Source: K189A clade bacterium
Lineage (GTDB): Bacteria > Pseudomonadota > Gammaproteobacteria > Pseudomonadales > Azotimanducaceae
Direction: 5' to 3'
Length of the DNA stretch: 18,304 bases
NCBI GenBank assembly: GCA_007571095.1
Contig: RKSB01000127.1
Coordinates: 1 to 18,304 of the forward strand
The notes below the pieces were generated by a model. That model had not been told where the DNA came from. It was given only the letters and a program-made list of their open reading frames with translations, and ran no database searches. Made by a program: the position numbers and the translations under genes. The first letter of the stretch is position 1, and each line of letters begins with the position of its first letter. Below are positions 14,994-18,304 of this stretch, in pieces.

Positions 14994-15746
14994 TCAGTGG
15001 CTGTGAATGACTCGTTGATTGAGCGGTTGTACCGGCCGGGCGTTCATCGGATGCAGCTGCCGAAAGGCTTCGATCTGATCCTTTGACAGATAGATGGGTC
15101 GAGCCATCACATGCCACAGCACATCTTCGGAGCAGGGCGGAGTAGTCAGCGAGCCCTGGTAGCTGTAATAGCCCTTGTTACGTGGCAACAGACCAGAGGC
15201 ATCGATCAACTGCTGCCTGTCGCCCTTCAGGGCCGACCAGATGGTTTCGATGACAGGATTGAAGGCACCTCTTCTCATCATCACGCCAACCACCGCCAGT
15301 TGACCGTCCTTGTGCCTGTGTACCAGATGCAGTTCCATATCGGCGTGGCGGCCTCTCAGGGTATGCTCGCTCGGGCTGTGAAAATGCAGTTGCAGCAGTT
15401 CGTAAGTCCTGCCGCCCGATTGAATATAGCTACCCGCCGAATAATCGACCTGAAGGGTATGATGGTTCTCAAGACCAGTCAGAGGAGTCGATCCATAGTC
15501 AAACCGCAGGTCGTTTGAAGCCCTGGCTCCCCTTCGAACGTCGACAGGCGACTGCATTTGTCCGGTTTTACACTGCTCAAACGCAGGATCCAGATCGCCC
15601 CAGTCGTTGGGTCCGGTTTCGCCGCTGTAGCCCCAGTGTGCCTTTTCTTCGGATACTGCATTGGACACGGCAAAGGCAGACAGCAGCAGGGCGAGAAGAG
15701 TCGCACGGCATCCATGAGCCGGCGAGCAAAGAAAACGAATGGGCAT
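14994..15746 (-). CDS. Alpha carbonic anhydrase, periplasmic
   Basis: This zinc enzyme interconverts CO2 and bicarbonate. From the ATG at 15746 it has 250 residues. A signal peptide covers about 1-30 (basic start, LLALLLSAFAVSNA core), followed by HWGYSGETGPNDW, the usual alpha-CA beginning. Zinc ligands are H121 and H123 in LHFHSPSEH and H140 in MELHLVH. E127 and the LTTPPC block (200-205) complete the active site. C59 and C205 are placed for the disulfide found in bacterial enzymes, and QSPVDV (65-70) is a family block. AAGGAG at 15752-15757, five bases before this ATG, supports the start; the frame is open back to 15932, but that extension is not CA-like and holds promoter sequences. It is divergent from the protease gene. 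Confidence 0.95.
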   Translation of the reverse strand: MPIRFLCSPAHGCRATLLALLLSAFAVSNAVSEEKAHWGYSGETGPNDWGDLDPAFEQCKTGQMQSPVDVRRGARASNDLRFDYGSTPLTGLENHHTLQVDYSAGSYIQSGGRTYELLQLHFHSPSEHTLRGRHADMELHLVHRHKDGQLAVVGVMMRRGAFNPVIETIWSALKGDRQQLIDASGLLPRNKGYYSYQGSLTTPPCSEDVLWHVMARPIYLSKDQIEAFRQLHPMNARPVQPLNQRVIHSH

Positions 15747-15751
15747 GATTT

Positions 15752-15757
15752 CTCCTT
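15752..15757 (-). promoter_or_regulatory. Carbonic anhydrase ribosome binding site (decides the start)
   Basis: AAGGAG on the minus strand is five bases before ATG 15746 and puts the signal peptide at the N-terminus. Confidence 0.7.
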
Positions 15758-15794
15758 TTTTGTGAGTTTGTCGGGCGAATTCTCGAATGCTTCT

Positions 15795-15800
15795 ACTATA
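15795..15800 (-). promoter_or_regulatory. Candidate -10 box of the carbonic anhydrase promoter
   Basis: TATAGT on the minus strand predicts a start near 15788. The -35 region has no match to TTGACA and overlaps the 15813-15835 repeat, as expected for an activator-dependent promoter. Confidence 0.4.
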
Positions 15801-15812
15801 AAGGTTAAAGGA

Positions 15813-15835
15813 GCGATTTGCGTTACATTGCAAAA
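15813..15835. promoter_or_regulatory. Putative regulator site 1 (23-bp direct repeat with dyad)
   Basis: The 23 bases match 15847-15869 except for one T/C change, in the same orientation and 34 bp apart. The core is the dyad TTTGC-N8-GCAAA. This copy is centred near -38 of the carbonic anhydrase promoter. The regulator is not identified. Confidence 0.55.
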
Positions 15836-15846
15836 GGCTGGGCGGC

Positions 15847-15869
15847 GCGATTTGCGTTACACTGCAAAA
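15847..15869. promoter_or_regulatory. Putative regulator site 2 (23-bp direct repeat with dyad)
   Basis: This is the second copy of the repeat at 15813-15835. It is centred near -40 of the opposing promoter that would serve the protease gene, mirroring the placement of site 1. Confidence 0.55.
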
Positions 15870-15886
15870 AAACTCGAAAATACCAG

Positions 15887-15892
15887 TATAGA
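15887..15892 (+). promoter_or_regulatory. Candidate -10 box of the protease / DUF4268 operon
   Basis: TATAGA predicts a start near 15899, about 68 bases before the ATG at 15967. The -35 region is occupied by regulator site 2 and has no consensus hexamer. Confidence 0.35.
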
Positions 15893-15966
15893 AACATGAA
15901 ATTACTGTGTTCTGGCTGGAAGAGAAAGTCATTAATGTACCGAAAATTTGCCCGTATCACCGCCTG

Positions 15967-16497
15967 ATGAAAGACAGGGAAGCCATTCATCCGACATTCA
16001 GCCGAGGCATGGTAGCCGGCCTCTGGATATCACTCATGGCCTTGCTGTTTGTGGCTTTCAGCAACTGGGAGGAGGACCGGGCCAGTGCTGACCGCCTGCC
16101 TCAGTCCAGGGTTACCCAGGACGGCGAACGAGAGGTCATCCTCAAACGCAACCCCCAGGATCACTATGTGGCGGACGGTCTGATTAACGGCCACAGGGTC
16201 ACCTTTCTGGTCGACACGGGAGCCACTCATGTCGCAGTACCCATGCATCTTCATCGCCGACTTGGGCTGAAACCGGGGCTCAAGGGTGTCGCCCGAACCG
16301 CCAACGGCGATGCCGAAGTCTATTACACTTCGATCGAACACCTGAGTCTGGGTACCCTTGAATTTGCCGATGTACGAGCCAGCCTGATTTCGGGCATGAC
16401 CGGCAACGAGATTCTGCTTGGCATGTCCGTACTCGGAGAGGTCGAACTGGCCCAGCGGGGGAACAGGCTGTACATTCGTTCTGGAGACAGCCTGTGA
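15967..16497 (+). CDS. Membrane-anchored retropepsin-like aspartic protease (clan AA, TIGR02281-like)
   Basis: From the ATG at 15967 this protein has 176 residues. A single membrane segment at about 14-31 (GMVAGLWISLMALLFVAF) has a basic flank before it and acidic residues after, so the rest should lie in the periplasm. The catalytic motif is FLVDTGATHVAVP with D83-T84-G85-A86. The single DTG per chain implies a homodimer, as in retropepsins. VILKRNPQDHYVADGLINGH precedes it, and GNEILLGMSVLGEVELAQRG (146-165) supplies the second conserved hydrophobic-Gly block; together these match the bacterial TIGR02281 group. A GTG at 15907 would add 20 residues, but it falls almost on the predicted transcription start. 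The substrate is unknown. The stop overlaps the next start (GTGA). Confidence 0.87.
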   Translation: MKDREAIHPTFSRGMVAGLWISLMALLFVAFSNWEEDRASADRLPQSRVTQDGEREVILKRNPQDHYVADGLINGHRVTFLVDTGATHVAVPMHLHRRLGLKPGLKGVARTANGDAEVYYTSIEHLSLGTLEFADVRASLISGMTGNEILLGMSVLGEVELAQRGNRLYIRSGDSL

Positions 16498-18140
16498 GCA
16501 ACAGTCGCTTTCAACAACTGCTCAAAAAACTGGGCAAGACTCTGGATGGCCTCGGTCATTCCGATGATTTCGGCTCCGAGGCGATTTTGCCTGTACCCCA
16601 GAAGGATTTCTGGGATCAGGTCATCGAGGGCTTCAGTCGCCGCCAGTCGATGCTTTACCCGTCGGCCACCCGCCCGCAGCCAGGCGAACGTTTCTGGAGC
16701 ATTTCTGCACCGGCACCAGCCTGTCGGTACTGGATGATTCTGGCGACTCCCGAGGCTCGGGTAGAGTTGAGCATCGAGGCCCAAAGCAAGGCCAAAAGCA
16801 AGCAGTTGTTTGATTATCTTCATGAACGCAGCGGTGCCATCGAAAGCCGCTTCGGCGACAGCCTGATCTGGGATCGAATGGATAACCACAATGCCTCTCG
16901 AATACGTTCCAGCCATACCTTTGGCAACCTTCAGGACACTCGCCTGTGGCCCGATCTGATCGACTGGCTGGTGTCGGCGGCCATGCAGCTTGATTACGCC
17001 TTTTCGGATTCGCTCATCACCTTTGCCGGCAGTTCGAGTGCAGAAGAACTGAAGCCTGCCTGGAACAACCTGCCTTCGCCGGCAACGCAAGAGGACGGCT
17101 CTCCGCCCGAAGAGCCGGAAGAGCAAAAATCCCTGCCTGAGCTTCGTTTTGATTTCTGGCAGCAGGTTCTGCTCGGCTTACAGGAAAGGGGAATCACCCT
17201 CTACCAGCAGGCCCGAGCATCCAGGTCCCAATTTCTGAGCACTCGAACGGGTTTGGCCGGCTGCCGCTACTGGATGACCTTCAGTAACTCGGAAATACGC
17301 GTGGAGTTGCATATTGACCGAGAAGACCGCAAACAAAACAAGCTCGTCTTCGACTATCTGCTGAAGAACAAGGCCAGAGTAGAACAGGGCTTCGGCGTTG
17401 GCCTGATCTGGGATCGGCTGGACGACAGGCAGGCATCGAAGGTGCGCTATTGCCGAGCCCTGCACAATGGCTACAGCCGGCGAAACTGGCCGGACATGAT
17501 CGACTGGCTGGCCGAGCATATTGTTCGTCTCGAAAGAGGCCTGTCCGAAGTCCTGCTGGACTATCGGCTGCTTGAACGAAGCAGTCGCCTCGACGCACAG
17601 GCAACAACCTCTGGTGATGCAGAGGCCGTGTCGAACGAGGAATTCAGTTCGCAGTCCCTGCCCACCCTCAGGCTGGCCTTCTGGACTCAAGTGCTGGACT
17701 CCCTGCGCGCCGGAAATTCGATGCTGTACAGAAACACCCGGCCGGCCAGAGCCTATTTCTTTTCCACTCGATCAACGCTCAGCGGCTGTCGCTACTGGAT
17801 GACCTTTGGTCAGACCGAAATCAGGATTGAACTCAATATCGACCGCCAGGGCAGACTCGAGAACAAGCAAATTTTCGATTACCTCTACAGCCGCCGAAAA
17901 GAGATCGAAGACGCCTTCGGCAAACCCCTGGAATGGGATCGCCTGACCAACAAAAAGGTGTCCAAAGTCAGGTTGAGCCATGCGATTACCGACGGTTTTG
18001 AACAAGCTCACTGGCCGGTCATGGTGGGCTGGCTGACCGAACATATTACTCGGCTTGCGGAGGCATTTGACCCCGTTTTGCTTGAATTTGCCGCTCTTGA
18101 AGCTGCCGATCAGGAGCAGCAGGATAACGATTCGGCCTGA
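16494..18140 (+). CDS. Protein with three tandem DUF4268-like domains
   Basis: This 548-residue soluble protein starts at a GTG overlapping the protease stop by four bases. It holds three homologous domains at about 38-174, 219-354 and 394-530. Each has an FW start (39-40, 221-222, 396-397), a (L/F)W.I or FLST/FFST block, CRYWM (77-81, 257-261, 432-436) and RVEL or RIEL. These are followed by FDYL, an IE/VE..FG segment, WDR (126-128, 306-308, 481-483), a K/R-rich S(K/R)(V/I)R strand and a W-P-(hydrophobic)-W-L helix. The pattern resembles DUF4268, a domain usually found once beside a nuclease-like N-terminal part. No PD-(D/E)XK-type or other catalytic motif is visible. Linkers at 180-215 and 360-390 are rich in Ser, Glu, Gln and Pro. 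Domains 2 and 3 resemble each other more than domain 1. Its function is unknown; it has no signal peptide and should be cytoplasmic, while its partner protease faces outward. Confidence 0.8.
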   Translation: MSNSRFQQLLKKLGKTLDGLGHSDDFGSEAILPVPQKDFWDQVIEGFSRRQSMLYPSATRPQPGERFWSISAPAPACRYWMILATPEARVELSIEAQSKAKSKQLFDYLHERSGAIESRFGDSLIWDRMDNHNASRIRSSHTFGNLQDTRLWPDLIDWLVSAAMQLDYAFSDSLITFAGSSSAEELKPAWNNLPSPATQEDGSPPEEPEEQKSLPELRFDFWQQVLLGLQERGITLYQQARASRSQFLSTRTGLAGCRYWMTFSNSEIRVELHIDREDRKQNKLVFDYLLKNKARVEQGFGVGLIWDRLDDRQASKVRYCRALHNGYSRRNWPDMIDWLAEHIVRLERGLSEVLLDYRLLERSSRLDAQATTSGDAEAVSNEEFSSQSLPTLRLAFWTQVLDSLRAGNSMLYRNTRPARAYFFSTRSTLSGCRYWMTFGQTEIRIELNIDRQGRLENKQIFDYLYSRRKEIEDAFGKPLEWDRLTNKKVSKVRLSHAITDGFEQAHWPVMVGWLTEHITRLAEAFDPVLLEFAALEAADQEQQDNDSA

Positions 18141-18304
18141 ACTCCTGCTTTCTCGTCCGCACAAGGCTTGTCTCCCTTGCCTTGATGTTCGACTGCCTTT
18201 ACAATTTTGCCGGCCCGTCCACCGGCACTCAACGGTGATTCACTCGACCTGTCTAACCCAAAGGCTGCGTGTGCTTTCTGCAGACATTTCGTCATGCCTG
18301 TCGA
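18141..18304. other. Right-hand end of the window, no supported gene
   Basis: These are 164 bases after the DUF4268-like gene. A 6-bp inverted repeat TGCCGG/CCGGCA (18208-18227) has no downstream T-run on either strand. I see no convincing coding frame or terminator. Confidence 0.4.

Noticed and set aside
15747..15932. N-terminal extension of carbonic anhydrase to 312 residues
   Set aside because: It would bury the signal peptide and covers the promoter repeats; the ATG at 15746 has a strong Shine-Dalgarno sequence.
16323..17126. 267-codon minus-strand frame opposite the protease and DUF4268-like genes
   Set aside because: It is a shadow of two coupled plus-strand genes with clear motifs.
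18110..18295. 61-codon minus-strand frame at the right end
   Set aside because: It overlaps the end of the DUF4268-like gene, has no Shine-Dalgarno sequence and no recognisable features.

Overview
The window reads as a stretch of a Gram-negative chromosome, most likely a gammaproteobacterium or close relative (Pseudomonadota). This is inferred from purH-purD gene order, a type II AroQ, a BCP peroxiredoxin, ComM, a periplasmic alpha carbonic anhydrase, and the rubrerythrin / CCG Fe-S protein / DUF3501 trio. Base composition and codon use (many CGA and CGG arginine codons) look uniform. I see no transposase, integrase, tRNA, rRNA or CRISPR array.

Layout. Positions 1-1431 (minus) hold comM, cut by the left edge. 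It lies downstream of ileS (1560-4745, minus), a long eukaryotic-type (type 2) isoleucyl-tRNA synthetase, with a probable ileS terminator between them. After a 360-base divergent region comes a secreted pentapeptide-repeat protein (5106-5588, plus). A MATE exporter (5762-7153, minus) is divergent from pdxH (7247-7882, plus). The 3' end of pdxH is followed by an old, diverged copy of itself. Next is a plus-strand module of rubrerythrin, a GlpC/HdrD-like CCG-domain Fe-S protein and DUF3501 (8097-10526). It has a good -10 box and paired 15-bp repeats in its promoter.

Positions 10765-14751 are all on the minus strand, transcribed from high to low coordinates: bcp, aroQ, purH, purD. purH and purD are five bases apart. 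The end of purD is tandemly duplicated (168 bp, 4 mismatches). The gene-linked copy carries a stop codon that shortens PurD, while the detached copy keeps the family-like C-terminal reading.

Positions 14994-18140 hold a divergent pair. An alpha carbonic anhydrase (minus) faces a membrane-anchored retropepsin-like aspartic protease (plus). The protease overlaps by four bases a 548-residue protein made of three tandem DUF4268-like domains. Between the divergent genes are two near-identical 23-bp sites with TTTGC-N8-GCAAA dyads. Each falls near position -40 of one of two -35-poor promoters, which suggests that one regulator controls both directions.

The most interesting items are the protease / triple-DUF4268 pair with its shared promoter sites, the uncharacterised DUF3501 redox module, and the two independent duplications of gene 3' ends (purD recent, pdxH old). 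Family names are assigned by eye from motifs; no database search was run.
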